From assembly GCA_000719025.1 (NCBI GenBank), contig JODP01000003.1, positions 124,001 through 188,000 of the forward strand: a stretch of DNA of 64,000 nt. The letters are read 5' to 3'. Positions within the stretch are counted from its first letter, which is position 1, and each line of letters opens with the position of its first letter. The notes under the pieces were generated by a model that had not been told where the DNA came from, did not search any database, and was given only the letters and a program-made list of their open reading frames with translations. The translations under genes were made by a program, and so were the position numbers. Origin of the DNA: Kineosporia aurantiaca JCM 3230. Lineage in GTDB: Bacteria > Actinomycetota > Actinomycetes > Actinomycetales > Kineosporiaceae. Below are positions 42,588-51,595 of this stretch, piece after piece.

Positions 42588-44888
42588 CTACCCCTTGCTG
42601 ATCTCCGGCTCCTCGGGAGCCGGAACGACCGGCAACGGGTCGGTGTCGGCCAACTCCAGAGCCCGCACGCTGGCCCCGATCAGCAGGGGTAGGGCGATCG
42701 TGGCGGCGACGGCCGGGATAGAGGCACCGGAGTCGTTGAGTAGGAAGCCGATCAGCATCATCACGCCGAACGAGATCAAGCCGGCCCGCAGCACGGGCGA
42801 GCGGTCGTAGGCCAACTGCAGCGGACGGACTCCCCAGGAGACCGGGCGCGACAGCACCAGCACCACGAAGGCCACGGCGACCGGGAGGAGTGCGCTGAGG
42901 TAGGAGGTAAACAGGATCCGTAGGTTCTGCTCGGCCTTGCGTTTCAGCACCGGGTAGGCGCCGCCGTCGATCACGGTCTGCACGAACCGGCCGAGGTGGG
43001 TCCGGTTCTCCGGGCCGCGCAGCCAGTCCAGCACGCTGAGCAGGACGATTACGGCGATCGTGCCCCCGGTGATCAGGGCCGCTCGGCGCAGTGTGACCCG
43101 GACCCCGAAGGCCAGCAGAGCGAGCACGGCGAAGGCCGGGATGATCGCCGGCGGGCCGCCGAAGTCGCTGCCGATGCCCGGGGTGCCGTCGATCGCGGTC
43201 GCGAAGAGCCCGGCCGCAGCCACGGCCACAGCCGCAAGAAGGCGTCTGTCCCGTCGGACGAGGGTGTCGGCAATCGCGATGGCGAGCACCAGGGCACCGG
43301 TCGCGAACAGGGAGAACGCCGGGTTACCGAAGCCGTAGAACCGGCCCGCCACCACCGGCTGCAGGCCCATCAGGCTGGACAGAATCAGGTGGGATCCGGT
43401 CAGCGCGTCGCCGGCCAGCACCAGCATGGTCATCCCGCCGACCGCGCCCATCGGGCCGAGCAGGGCGTGCTTCCACGGCCCGAGGTTGGCGATTACCGCC
43501 ATCGGCACCACGAAGAGGATGACGGCGCCGGTCACCGCCAGGCCGGGGGTGCTGTACCGCCACCAGGGCAGCAGGTTGGCCAGGAAGGTGGCGGCGGGGA
43601 CGCAGGCGAACACCACCGCGATCCGGCGCAGCCAGCGCAGCAGCAGGGTCCGGCGGGCGGCGGCCTCGGCCGGGGCCTTGCGGGAGCGGCGCCGCAGCAC
43701 GAGCGTGGCCAGTCCGTAGAGCACGACCTGGGCGATCACCAGGCCCATGAAGAATCGCGGCACGATCGGATTCACCGCGATCGCGGCCTCGTCAAGATCC
43801 AGCAGCTTGCGCTCGCGGTCGGCCGCGGACTTTCCGGCCTGCACCGGTCGCAGCACCGAGCCGACGGCCGAGTCCGGCGGGGTCACGGCCAGGCCGGCCA
43901 GGATCGTCGGGAACAGGTCGGTGGCCTGGGTCAGGCCGTCCTGCCGGGTGGAAGAACTGCCGAGCAATGAACCGCCGTAGTTGCCGCCGTCCGGCGCCGG
44001 GCCAGTGGCAGCGAGCAGGCGGAGCTGGGACTTGTTGCCGGAGTCGGCCAGTGATGCGACAAAGACCGTTGCGCTGGAGGGAAGTTCGGCTATTACCGCC
44101 TCGAGACGCTGTTCCAGGGCCGCCACCTGCTCGGCCCGGGGCTGAGCGTAGGCGCCAGCAGGAGCAGGCCGGTTCTTCGCGTTCTGAGTTGGGTCGAGGA
44201 CTGCGCCGAGATCCACGGCGAGCACCTGAGGCCCGGTCGCCAACGCCGAGTCCACGTCCTTCGCCAGCGCTGCTGGATCGCTCGTGCTGCCCGCCCAGAC
44301 ATGCGGCGCCTGCCCGTTCTCACCAGCGAGCGCCACCGCGGCCCCCGCCCCGACCGCGGCCGTACTGACGTGGCTCTTCGCCAGCGTGGCGCCGAGCAGG
44401 CCGGGCTGCGCGTCGAAGTCGTCGGAGTGCGCCTGCTTGACGTACCGGGCCCAGGTACCGACCGTGCCCACCTCGCCCGGCTGGGAAACCGTGAGCTCGG
44501 GATCCCGGCAGATCGTCTCTCCGCTGCCCGCAGCCTGGTCCGCGGCCCGGGCTCCGGCAGAGACCGCGAGCCAGCCGTCGGCAGGACAGGTGGTGGGACG
44601 GACGCTGCGCACTGCGAGCCAGCCCGCCGAGCCGTCCTTCAGGAGATTCTGCAGAACTGGCTGCTGATCCGTGACATCGGTCCAGCGCACGCCGCCGGTA
44701 CCGAGCAGCACGACGGGGCCGGGGACGGAACTGTCAGCGGTGCGCGGCGGGGCCACTGCTCCGGCGATTCCGGCTGACCGGTCCGGGCCGGTCGCGGCCA
44801 GTGCCGTGCTCGCGGGGGCCACTGTGCCGGTGACCACCAAGCCGAGCACTCCGAGCGCCGCCCACCGTTTCCGCAGTCCGAATCTCAC
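42588..44888 (-). CDS. Large membrane protein with phosphatase-like extracytoplasmic domain
   Basis: A 766-residue protein. It has a cleavable signal peptide (basic start, hydrophobic stretch, cut near ALAATGP), then an extracytoplasmic domain of about 330 residues (40-375) resembling the alkaline-phosphatase/sulfatase fold in its layout (VPGPVVLLGTGGVRW at the start; QATDLFPTILAGLAV near the end is phosphatase-like), and 8-10 transmembrane helices (about 385-745). The usual catalytic metal ligands of active phosphatases are not evident to me, so it may be a pseudoenzyme or sensor. Actinobacterial homologues are of unknown role. Divergent from the GT87 gene. Confidence 0.75.
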   Translation of the reverse strand: MRFGLRKRWAALGVLGLVVTGTVAPASTALAATGPDRSAGIAGAVAPPRTADSSVPGPVVLLGTGGVRWTDVTDQQPVLQNLLKDGSAGWLAVRSVRPTTCPADGWLAVSAGARAADQAAGSGETICRDPELTVSQPGEVGTVGTWARYVKQAHSDDFDAQPGLLGATLAKSHVSTAAVGAGAAVALAGENGQAPHVWAGSTSDPAALAKDVDSALATGPQVLAVDLGAVLDPTQNAKNRPAPAGAYAQPRAEQVAALEQRLEAVIAELPSSATVFVASLADSGNKSQLRLLAATGPAPDGGNYGGSLLGSSSTRQDGLTQATDLFPTILAGLAVTPPDSAVGSVLRPVQAGKSAADRERKLLDLDEAAIAVNPIVPRFFMGLVIAQVVLYGLATLVLRRRSRKAPAEAAARRTLLLRWLRRIAVVFACVPAATFLANLLPWWRYSTPGLAVTGAVILFVVPMAVIANLGPWKHALLGPMGAVGGMTMLVLAGDALTGSHLILSSLMGLQPVVAGRFYGFGNPAFSLFATGALVLAIAIADTLVRRDRRLLAAVAVAAAGLFATAIDGTPGIGSDFGGPPAIIPAFAVLALLAFGVRVTLRRAALITGGTIAVIVLLSVLDWLRGPENRTHLGRFVQTVIDGGAYPVLKRKAEQNLRILFTSYLSALLPVAVAFVVLVLSRPVSWGVRPLQLAYDRSPVLRAGLISFGVMMLIGFLLNDSGASIPAVAATIALPLLIGASVRALELADTDPLPVVPAPEEPEISKG

Positions 44889-45093
44889 CCGGCAACTGTA
44901 TGGGGCTGCCGGGGGCGGTCCGATCCGCGATCAGGGACTGCCGGACTGCACCTTTCTCGCGCGCGGCTTGCAGGTTTGGCGGAGGACGAACCCACCCACC
45001 CCCTCTAGGGACACGAGAACCCGGCCGTCAGGTTGAGGCCACTGCCTGTGGCTTCTCTCACGCTGTCGCCTTCGGCCCTGACCAGGTACTTGC

Positions 45094-45125
45094 ACAGATT
45101 GTCGGTGGGACACGCAACAATCTGT
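45094..45125 (+). promoter_or_regulatory. Inverted repeat just upstream of the GT87 start codon
   Basis: Perfect 9-bp arms acagattgt (45094-45102) and acaatctgt (45117-45125), ending 3 bases before the GTG at 45129. It could be an operator in the divergent promoter region, or an RNA hairpin blocking ribosome entry. Confidence 0.45.
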
Positions 45126-45128
45126 CCC

Positions 45129-46400
45129 GTGGAGAACGCGGGAACGCTGAAGCAGCGAGGGCCCTGGCTGGTGCTGGGTGTCCTGGTGCTGGCCGCCTCC
45201 GCCCTCCCTCTGGCCTGGCACTACCTGGTCAGCTACCCGCGGGAGAACTGGCAGGTCGACCTCGAGGTGTACCGCGAGGGCGCCCGGGCCATCGTCAGCG
45301 GCTTCCCGCTCTACGACCTGCGCACCGTCCAGCCGCAGTTCCTCCCCTTCACCTACCCACCGTTCGCCGCGTTCACCGCTCTCCCCCTGCTGCTCGCCCC
45401 CTTCGCGGTCATCGGCTGGGTCTGGACAGCGGTGCAGATGGCCCTGTTGTGGTGGACGGTCGGCATCGCCTTCCGTCCCTTCCTGGGCCGTTTCGGCCAC
45501 CGGGCCGGCCTGGCCCAGGGGGTGCTCGCAGCCGGCGGGGTGTGGCTCCTGCCGGTGTCCGACGGCGTCCGGTTCGGCCAGGTCAACGCCGTCATCGTGG
45601 CCCTCTGCCTGTGGGACGTGACCCGGCGCGACCGGGAGACCGGTCTCTGGGCCGGCGGCAGCGGGGTCGGCGTCGCGCTCGCAGCCGCGGTCAAGCTCAC
45701 GCCCGGCGTCTTCTGGCTGCATTGGGCCGTGGCCCGGCGCTGGAAGGTGCTGACGGTCTCGATCACTACCGCCGCCCTGGTCACGGTCGCGTCCTGGTTC
45801 CTGCTCCCCCCAGCCTCGGCCACCTACTGGACGGACGCCCTGCTCGACCCCGGCCGCCTGGGGCCCAACGGTGGCACCTCGAACCAGTCCCTGCGCGGAG
45901 TCCTGCTGCGGCTGGGGCCGGACGAGAACAGCCTGGCCTTCAAGGCGATCTACGTGCTGCTGGTCCTCGCCGTCCTGGCCTGCGCCCTGCCCCTGGCCCG
46001 CCGCTTCGACCGCCTGGGCGAACCGGTCGCCGTGGTCGCGGTCGTCGGCATGACCGCCTACCTGATCTCCCCGGTCTCCTGGGTGCACCACATGCACTGG
46101 GGTGTCGTGGTGCTCGGAGCAATCCTGGGCACCGGCCGCGACCTGCGCCGCGTCGCCGTGGCCTTGGTCGGCGCCGCGCTGCTGTGGATCCGCCTGCCCT
46201 GGTGGGGGGCGAATCTGCTGGCCCGGCACGAGGTCCCGGCCGTCCTGGCCCGGCTGATGCAGAACTCGTACAGCTGGTGGGCCGGGCTCAGCCTGCTGGC
46301 CCTGTGGCTATTGGCGGCCCGTAACCACCCCGAGCCCGACGCCGAAGCGACATCCCCGAGCCCAGCCGAAACAGGTCTGAGCCCGGCCAAGCAGGTCTGA
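45129..46400 (+). CDS. GT87 family (DUF2029) membrane mannosyltransferase with truncated repeat tail
   Basis: A 423-residue integral membrane glycosyltransferase with about 10 helices. The first extracytoplasmic loop NWQVDLEVYREGARAI carries the catalytic acidic residues, and TYPPFAAFTALPL and SPVSWVHHMHWGVVVLGAI are family hallmarks of polyprenol-phosphate-mannose mannosyltransferases (PimE-like GT87). The start is GTG at 45129, immediately after an inverted repeat. The C-terminal 15 residues (LSPAETG LSPAKQV) are the first two units of a 21-bp repeat array that continues beyond the stop; unit 2 lacks one base, which creates the stop codon. Confidence 0.88.
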   Translation: MENAGTLKQRGPWLVLGVLVLAASALPLAWHYLVSYPRENWQVDLEVYREGARAIVSGFPLYDLRTVQPQFLPFTYPPFAAFTALPLLLAPFAVIGWVWTAVQMALLWWTVGIAFRPFLGRFGHRAGLAQGVLAAGGVWLLPVSDGVRFGQVNAVIVALCLWDVTRRDRETGLWAGGSGVGVALAAAVKLTPGVFWLHWAVARRWKVLTVSITTAALVTVASWFLLPPASATYWTDALLDPGRLGPNGGTSNQSLRGVLLRLGPDENSLAFKAIYVLLVLAVLACALPLARRFDRLGEPVAVVAVVGMTAYLISPVSWVHHMHWGVVVLGAILGTGRDLRRVAVALVGAALLWIRLPWWGANLLARHEVPAVLARLMQNSYSWWAGLSLLALWLLAARNHPEPDAEATSPSPAETGLSPAKQV

Positions 46401-46587
46401 GCCCAGCCGAAGCGGGTCCGGGGCCAGGCGAATCAGGCCCGGGCTCGGCCGAAACAAGTCCGAACCCAGCCGAACCAAGTCCGGGGTCGGGCGAAGCAGG
46501 CCCAGGCCTGCCTAAGCAAGTCCTGGCTCAGCAAAGCAAGTCCGGGCTCGGCCAAAGCAAGTCCGAACCCAGCCGAAGCAGGTCCGG
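46360..46587. repeat. Eleven 20-21-bp tandem repeats spanning the GT87 stop codon
   Basis: Units resembling gcccagccgaagcaggtccgg run from 46360 to 46587; the first two are inside the coding region. Unit 2 (46381-46400) and two later units are 20 bp, the others 21 bp. Without the one-base loss in unit 2 the frame would stay open as SPAExGP-like heptads well past the present stop. Confidence 0.9.
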
Positions 46588-47182
46588 CCGCGGCCGAGGA
46601 AGAGCTAGGCCCGGCAGAACAGCAAATGCGCCTACTCGAGACCACGCCCGGTTCAGTAGGCGATGAGCCTAAATCCGCCGACGCGGGAGGACTGAGACGG
46701 ACTGGCCTTTCCCCTAATCGGGAGGTGCGGAGAACCAAGGCGGGCTGGCCAGCCTCAGCCCTTATTCAGGGCTGAGAGCAGCCAGAACCACGCCACCTGA
46801 ACGAGAGAGACCGAGTAGGCTGCACTCCAAGGCTCCGGCCGGCGAGCGGCCCCCGGTTTCCGCGCAAGCCTTGGTCCGCTTGGAAGCCCTATAGGGCAGA
46901 CCACCCGCGCCCCCCGATCGGCGAACAGTTCCGCCCGGCCGCGGCCAGGTCCGTGCACCAAGCGGGCGGTGCGTGACCTGAGGCTTGGCCAGGACCCACA
47001 CCAACGAAACGCGAAGGCTGATTAGAACAAGCATGGGCTCACCAAGTCCGCGACCATGGCTGGCCAAACAGGAATGGCCTGGCGAGCGAGCGCCCTGGTC
47101 GGACCGAAGCAGCCAGGCTCAGCGAACGTAACCCGCTTCAACTAGGTGCACAGAGGCCAAGAGCGCTCAGCCACCGCGAAGA
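46588..47182. other. Gap without recognisable gene
   Basis: About 600 bases between the repeat array and the leftward GDPD gene. Short open frames exist on both strands, but none has a ribosome site, domain or codon pattern that I trust. Confidence 0.5.
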
Positions 47183-48034
47183 TCAGGCCGGCACAAGCAT
47201 TTCGTCCAGCGTCTTCATCGTCTCCGCCGGCCGGTTCGTAATGATCACCGAAGCCCCGGAATCCAGGCAGGTGCGAATCTGGGCCGGCGTATCCACGGTC
47301 CAGACGTGCAGCTCCCGCCCCCGCGCGCGAATCCGTTCACCCAGCTTCGGATTCAGGGCCAGCATCTCGACATCCGGAGCGATCGCCACGCCCGCCGGAA
47401 CCTGGCTGTCCAGCATCGCCACCGGCATCCGGCGTTCCACCAGGTAGACCAGGGGCAACGTGGGAGCCAGGGCGTGCATCCGGCGGACCGCCAGGGCGGA
47501 GAAGCTCATCATCCGGATCGGCGACGGGTTCACCGAGGTGTGCCGGTCCCAGCCGAACTCCTTCAGCAGCTCGAGCAGCTTCCGCTCGACCAGGCCGCCG
47601 TAACGGGTGGGGTGCTTGGTCTCCACCGCGATCTGGACCGGCCGGTTCAGATCGGCCACCATCCCGAACAGCCGGCGCGCGGTCAGCAGGTGCGAGCGCT
47701 CGGAGTCGGCGTCGACCACGTCCGGGCTCTCGCCGCCGAAGTCGCCGTGCTGCTGGGACAGCTTCTTCCAAGAGCCCCAGTCGAGCCCCTCGAGCTGGGC
47801 CAGCTCCAGCGTGGAGACGATGCCGGTGCCGTTCGAGGTCCGGTTCACCGTGCGGTCGTGGACGCAGACCAGGTGTCCGTCGGCAGTCAGCCGTACATCG
47901 CACTCGAGAGCGTCCGCACCCGTCTCGACGGCCCGGAGATAGGCCGCGAGCGTGTGCTCGGGCTCTCGGTCGCTCGCCCCGCGATGTGCGACGACCTGGG
48001 GCCGTAGCGAAGTCACGGGAAGAGAATCCCACAT
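47183..48034 (-). CDS. Glycerophosphodiester phosphodiesterase
   Basis: A 283-residue enzyme cleaving glycerophosphodiesters to glycerol-3-phosphate and an alcohol. The GDPD signature is clear: VVAHRGASDREPEHT with His17, ECDVRLTADGHLVCVHD with Glu44, Asp46 and His59, and the C-terminal VWTVDTPAQIRTCLDSG. Start at the ATG at 48034 with aggga; upstream extension is unlikely. No signal peptide, so it acts in the cytoplasm. Single gene, convergent with the repeat-rich gap. Confidence 0.93.
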   Translation of the reverse strand: MWDSLPVTSLRPQVVAHRGASDREPEHTLAAYLRAVETGADALECDVRLTADGHLVCVHDRTVNRTSNGTGIVSTLELAQLEGLDWGSWKKLSQQHGDFGGESPDVVDADSERSHLLTARRLFGMVADLNRPVQIAVETKHPTRYGGLVERKLLELLKEFGWDRHTSVNPSPIRMMSFSALAVRRMHALAPTLPLVYLVERRMPVAMLDSQVPAGVAIAPDVEMLALNPKLGERIRARGRELHVWTVDTPAQIRTCLDSGASVIITNRPAETMKTLDEMLVPA

Positions 48035-48112
48035 GATCCCTGCAGGTGAGAGGCGAGATGGGGGAAGTAGGACGATTGTTTGCCGTGATGTCGCACGGCG
48101 TAACACCGGTGT

Positions 48113-48140
48113 TCCCGGCCGGTCACGAGACCGGCCGGGA
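48113..48140 (-). terminator. Hairpin terminator of the YceI gene
   Basis: Perfect 11-bp arms tcccggccggt (48113-48123) and accggccggga (48130-48140) around a 6-base loop, 36 bases after the leftward YceI gene. Confidence 0.8.
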
Positions 48141-48175
48141 GCCACCGACGAGGTGGTGCGAGGTACCGCGGAGGA

Positions 48176-48724
48176 TCAGGCCTGCTTGTCGGCCTCGATC
48201 TCGAGGGTCAGCTTGACCTTGTCGGCGATCAGGAAGCCACCGGTCTCCAGGGCGGCGTTCCAGGACAGGCCCCAGTCACCGCGGGAGATCGTGGCGGTGC
48301 CGTCGAAGCCGGCCTTGCTGGTGCCGTACGGGTCGGTGGCGAGGCCGTTGAACTCCCACTTGATGTCGACCGGCTTGGTGACACCCTTGATCGTCAGGTC
48401 ACCGGTGAGCACCAGGTCGTCGCCGTCCAGCTTGGCGGAGGTGCTGACGAAGGTGATCTTCGGGTTGTTCTCGGCGTCCCAGAAGTCGGCGGAACGCAGG
48501 TGACCGTCACGCTGGTCGTTACCGGTCTGGATGCTGGTGGCGTCGATCTCGAGGGTCGCGCTGGAGGCCTCCGGGTTGGCGGCGTCGATGACGGCCTGGC
48601 CGGAGAAGGAGGCGAAGTGACCACGGGTGGTGGAGACCATCGCGTGCTTGACGGCGAAGCCCACGGTGCTGTGGTTCGCGTCGATCTTCCAGGTGCCGGT
48701 CAGCTCAGCGGGGAACGCGCTCAT
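48176..48724 (-). CDS. YceI-family lipocalin-like protein
   Basis: A 182-residue protein from the ATG at 48724 (gagg upstream). The complete YceI beta-barrel pattern is seen: GTWKIDANHSTVGFAVKHAM, TRGHFASFSGQAVID, DQRDGHLRSADFWDAENNP, LTIKGVTKPV and GDWGLSWNAALETGG. Members bind polyisoprenoids or other lipids. There is no signal peptide, so unlike E. coli YceI it should be cytoplasmic, as usual in actinobacteria. Confidence 0.95.
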   Translation of the reverse strand: MSAFPAELTGTWKIDANHSTVGFAVKHAMVSTTRGHFASFSGQAVIDAANPEASSATLEIDATSIQTGNDQRDGHLRSADFWDAENNPKITFVSTSAKLDGDDLVLTGDLTIKGVTKPVDIKWEFNGLATDPYGTSKAGFDGTATISRGDWGLSWNAALETGGFLIADKVKLTLEIEADKQA

Positions 48725-48923
48725 TTCAGGAACCTCACAGGTCGTCGGGGCGGGCCCTTGCGGGGCCCGGAAATCGGGTGGAGCGGCGTGGTGCTGGTTG
48801 AACCCTAGATGATTCAACGTTCATCTAACTACCCGACGCGCGAAAAATTCCCACGCTCGGCCGAACGTTCACACGCGCGTTCCCGACCGGGCACCGAGCG
48901 CGTTTAGGCGGGAAGATCTACCC

Positions 48924-50207
48924 ATGTCCGTCACCCCCACGCTCCCCAAGACCTCCCCCCGGCTGGCCGGCTCGGCCGAGGCCGACGAGCGGCGCCGGGC
49001 CGGTCTGCGGCGGATGAAGACGATCGCCACCACGCTGCTGGCCATCGCCGCGGTGATCTACCTGGTCACCCTGAAGCAGGACGGCGTGCTCGGCTTCGTC
49101 AACTCGGCGGCCGAGGCGGCCATGGTCGGCGCCCTGGCCGACTGGTTCGCGGTGACCGCGCTGTTCCGGCACCCCCTCGGGCTGCCGATCCCGCACACCG
49201 CGCTGATCCCGACCCGCAAGAACCAGATCGGCGAGAGCCTGCAGGAATTCGTGGCCGACAACTTCCTCTCCGAGGACATCGTCCGGGAGAAGATCCAGGA
49301 GGCCGGGGTCACCCGCCGGGTCGGGACCTGGCTGGCCGAGCGGGAGCACGCCGAGCGGGTCGGGGCGGAGCTGTCCACCGCCGGGCACGGGGTGCTGAGC
49401 GTGCTGCGCGACGACGACGTGGCCGCGATGCTGGAGCAGGTGGTGGTGCCGCGGGCGGCCGACATCCCGATCAGCCCGCTGGCCGGGGGCCTGCTGGACG
49501 GCATCCTGGACGACGGGGCGCATCGTCGGCTGGTCGATCTCCTGCTCGACGAGGGCCGTTCCTGGCTGGAGATCAACCAGGAACGGATCATGCTGATGGT
49601 GACCGAACAGGCGCCCGGCTGGACGCCGCAGTGGGTGGACAACCGGATCGCCCGCCGGGTCTACGACGAGATGCACCGCTGGCTGTCGGAGGTGTCGGCC
49701 GACCAGCAGCACCCCGCCCGCCAGGCGCTGGACGACCTGCTGCGCCGGCTGGCCCGCGATCTGCGGACCGATCCGGAGACCCAGGCCAAGGTCGAGGCGA
49801 TCAAGATCCGCCTGCTCGAGCACCCGGAACTGCGCAAGGCGACGATCGCGCTCTGGTCGACGGTGCGTCGGCTGCTGATCGAGGCGCTGTCCGATCCCAC
49901 CGGGGAACTGCGCCGCCGGATCGTGGACGGCCTGGCCGATCTGGGCACCCGGCTGTCCAAGGACCAGACCCTGCAGGCTCGCCTGGACGCTTACGCGGTG
50001 GATGTCGTGGGGTACGTGGTGCGCAACTACGCCGGCGAGCTGGCCACCGTGATCAGCGAGACGGTGGAGCGGTGGGACGCGGTGGACGCCTCGCGGCGGA
50101 TTGAACTGCACGTCGGCCGCGACCTGCAGTTCATCCGGATCAACGGCACCGTGGTCGGGGCGCTGGCCGGGCTGGTGATCCACAGCGTCACCGTGCTGAT
50201 CTCCTGA
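48924..50207 (+). CDS. DUF445 family membrane-associated protein
   Basis: A 427-residue protein of the DUF445 (YjiN-like) family. One N-terminal helix (about 33-50) and one at the very C-terminus (about 409-425) bracket a long helical body. Diagnostic segments: AAEAAMVGALADWFAVTALF, RHPLGLPIPHTALIP and KNQIGESLQEFVADNFL. Biochemical role not established for the family. Divergent from the YceI gene; convergent with the AAA ATPase gene. Confidence 0.92.
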   Translation: MSVTPTLPKTSPRLAGSAEADERRRAGLRRMKTIATTLLAIAAVIYLVTLKQDGVLGFVNSAAEAAMVGALADWFAVTALFRHPLGLPIPHTALIPTRKNQIGESLQEFVADNFLSEDIVREKIQEAGVTRRVGTWLAEREHAERVGAELSTAGHGVLSVLRDDDVAAMLEQVVVPRAADIPISPLAGGLLDGILDDGAHRRLVDLLLDEGRSWLEINQERIMLMVTEQAPGWTPQWVDNRIARRVYDEMHRWLSEVSADQQHPARQALDDLLRRLARDLRTDPETQAKVEAIKIRLLEHPELRKATIALWSTVRRLLIEALSDPTGELRRRIVDGLADLGTRLSKDQTLQARLDAYAVDVVGYVVRNYAGELATVISETVERWDAVDASRRIELHVGRDLQFIRINGTVVGALAGLVIHSVTVLIS

Positions 50208-50261
50208 CCTCTACCTCTATCTAGTAAAAAATCTAGAATTGAGGACGCCGGTCAGCGCGGC

Positions 50262-51491
50262 TCAGTCGGCCGCCTGTCGGCGGAGGTATCGCCCGAAGTG
50301 CGGCACCGTGAATGCGATCCGGCCGCGCTCGCCGGAGTAGATCAGGCCCTTCTTGATCAGCGAGTCCCGAGCCGGAGAGAGCGACTGCGGCTTACGGCCC
50401 AGCAGCACGGCGATCTCGGAGGTAGCGACCCCAGCATCGCCCATCGACACACCAGGTGGGAGATCCGCGGTGACCTCGGCCATCGCCCGCAGATACTCAC
50501 GCTCGGCCGGGGTAGCGCGCTCGTAGCGGGAGCCGAAGAAGCCGACGGCGAGTTCCGACTCCGACTCCGGCGCCGCCACCCGAACGTCGTCGGCGGTAAT
50601 TGGGCTGCGCGGCGCCACGTCCCAGGCAACCTTGCCGTAGGCCTGGATGAAGTACGGGTACCCGGCCGTGACTTCGTACATCGCAGTCAGCGCCTCTTCG
50701 GTGAAGTCGGCGCCCTCCTCCTGGGCCGGGGTGCGCAGGGCCTGGGCCGCAGCCTCCGGATCCAGCCGGTCGATGCGCGCGTACCGGAAGAGCCGCTCCG
50801 AGTAGGACTTGCTGGCCGACAGCACCGCGGGCACATGGGGCAGCCCAGCGCCGACCACAACCAGGGGCAGACCCTGCTGACCGAGTTCGTGACAGGCGGC
50901 GCAAAGGGCAGACACATCATCTGGCATCAGGTCTTGCATCTCGTCGATGAAGACCGCGATGCCTCGTCCCGCCCCCGCGGCCACTCCGGCGATGTCGGTG
51001 AACAGCTCCACCAGGTCGATCTCAATATCGCCGGAGTCAGCCCGTCCGGGCACGGCGGGCGCATCAATGCCCGGCTGCCAACGGTCGCGCAGTGTGCTCT
51101 TACCCCGGGTCGTCGTGGCCGGGGCTGGCTCTTTCATTGCGAACGACTTGAGGATGCCGAGCACGTGGTCGGCATCCTCCTTGTTGGCCGGAGAAAGCTC
51201 CCGCACGGCCTGATGAAGGGCCGCGGCCAGCGGACGGCGCAGCGGGGTGTCCGGCCGGGCCTCCAGCTTGCCGGTACCCCACCGCCGCCGGACCGCGGCC
51301 GAGCGCAGCGCGTTGAGCAGCACGGTCTTACCGACACCGCGCAGGCCGATCAGCACCAGACTGCGTTCCGGCCGCCCGCGGGCGATCCGTTCCAGCACGA
51401 CGTCGAAGCCGTCCAGCTCCGTGTCCCGGCCGGCCAGCTCGGGCGGACGCTGGCCCGCCCCGGGGGCGTACGGATTGCGCACCGGATCCAT
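50262..51491 (-). CDS. AAA ATPase with C-terminal winged helix, divergent from STAND receptor
   Basis: A 409-residue soluble P-loop ATPase. Walker A GLRGVGKT at 49-56 and Walker B AVFIDEMQDL with Asp183/Glu184. The lid region GYPYFIQAYGKVAWD follows, then a C-terminal winged-helix-like domain (about 340-405: EIAVLLGRKPQSLSPARDSLI). The layout matches Orc1/Cdc6- or ATPase_2-like regulatory ATPases common in actinobacteria. It is divergent from the 1321-residue membrane NTPase, 104 bases between starts, so the two may share control. Partner and function unknown. Confidence 0.85.
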   Translation of the reverse strand: MDPVRNPYAPGAGQRPPELAGRDTELDGFDVVLERIARGRPERSLVLIGLRGVGKTVLLNALRSAAVRRRWGTGKLEARPDTPLRRPLAAALHQAVRELSPANKEDADHVLGILKSFAMKEPAPATTTRGKSTLRDRWQPGIDAPAVPGRADSGDIEIDLVELFTDIAGVAAGAGRGIAVFIDEMQDLMPDDVSALCAACHELGQQGLPLVVVGAGLPHVPAVLSASKSYSERLFRYARIDRLDPEAAAQALRTPAQEEGADFTEEALTAMYEVTAGYPYFIQAYGKVAWDVAPRSPITADDVRVAAPESESELAVGFFGSRYERATPAEREYLRAMAEVTADLPPGVSMGDAGVATSEIAVLLGRKPQSLSPARDSLIKKGLIYSGERGRIAFTVPHFGRYLRRQAAD

Positions 51492-51595
51492 GGATCACAG
51501 CGTATCCGGCCGTCTACTGTCAGTGCTAGAACACCGAATAGAAGACTTCGCCGCTTATCCCGGTGCCGAACCGTTTCCGCCCGTAATCTTCACGG

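Noticed and set aside
46433..47067. Minus-strand open frames in the gap after the GT87 gene
   Set aside because: They read through the 21-bp repeats or lack a ribosome site, domain and normal codon pattern.
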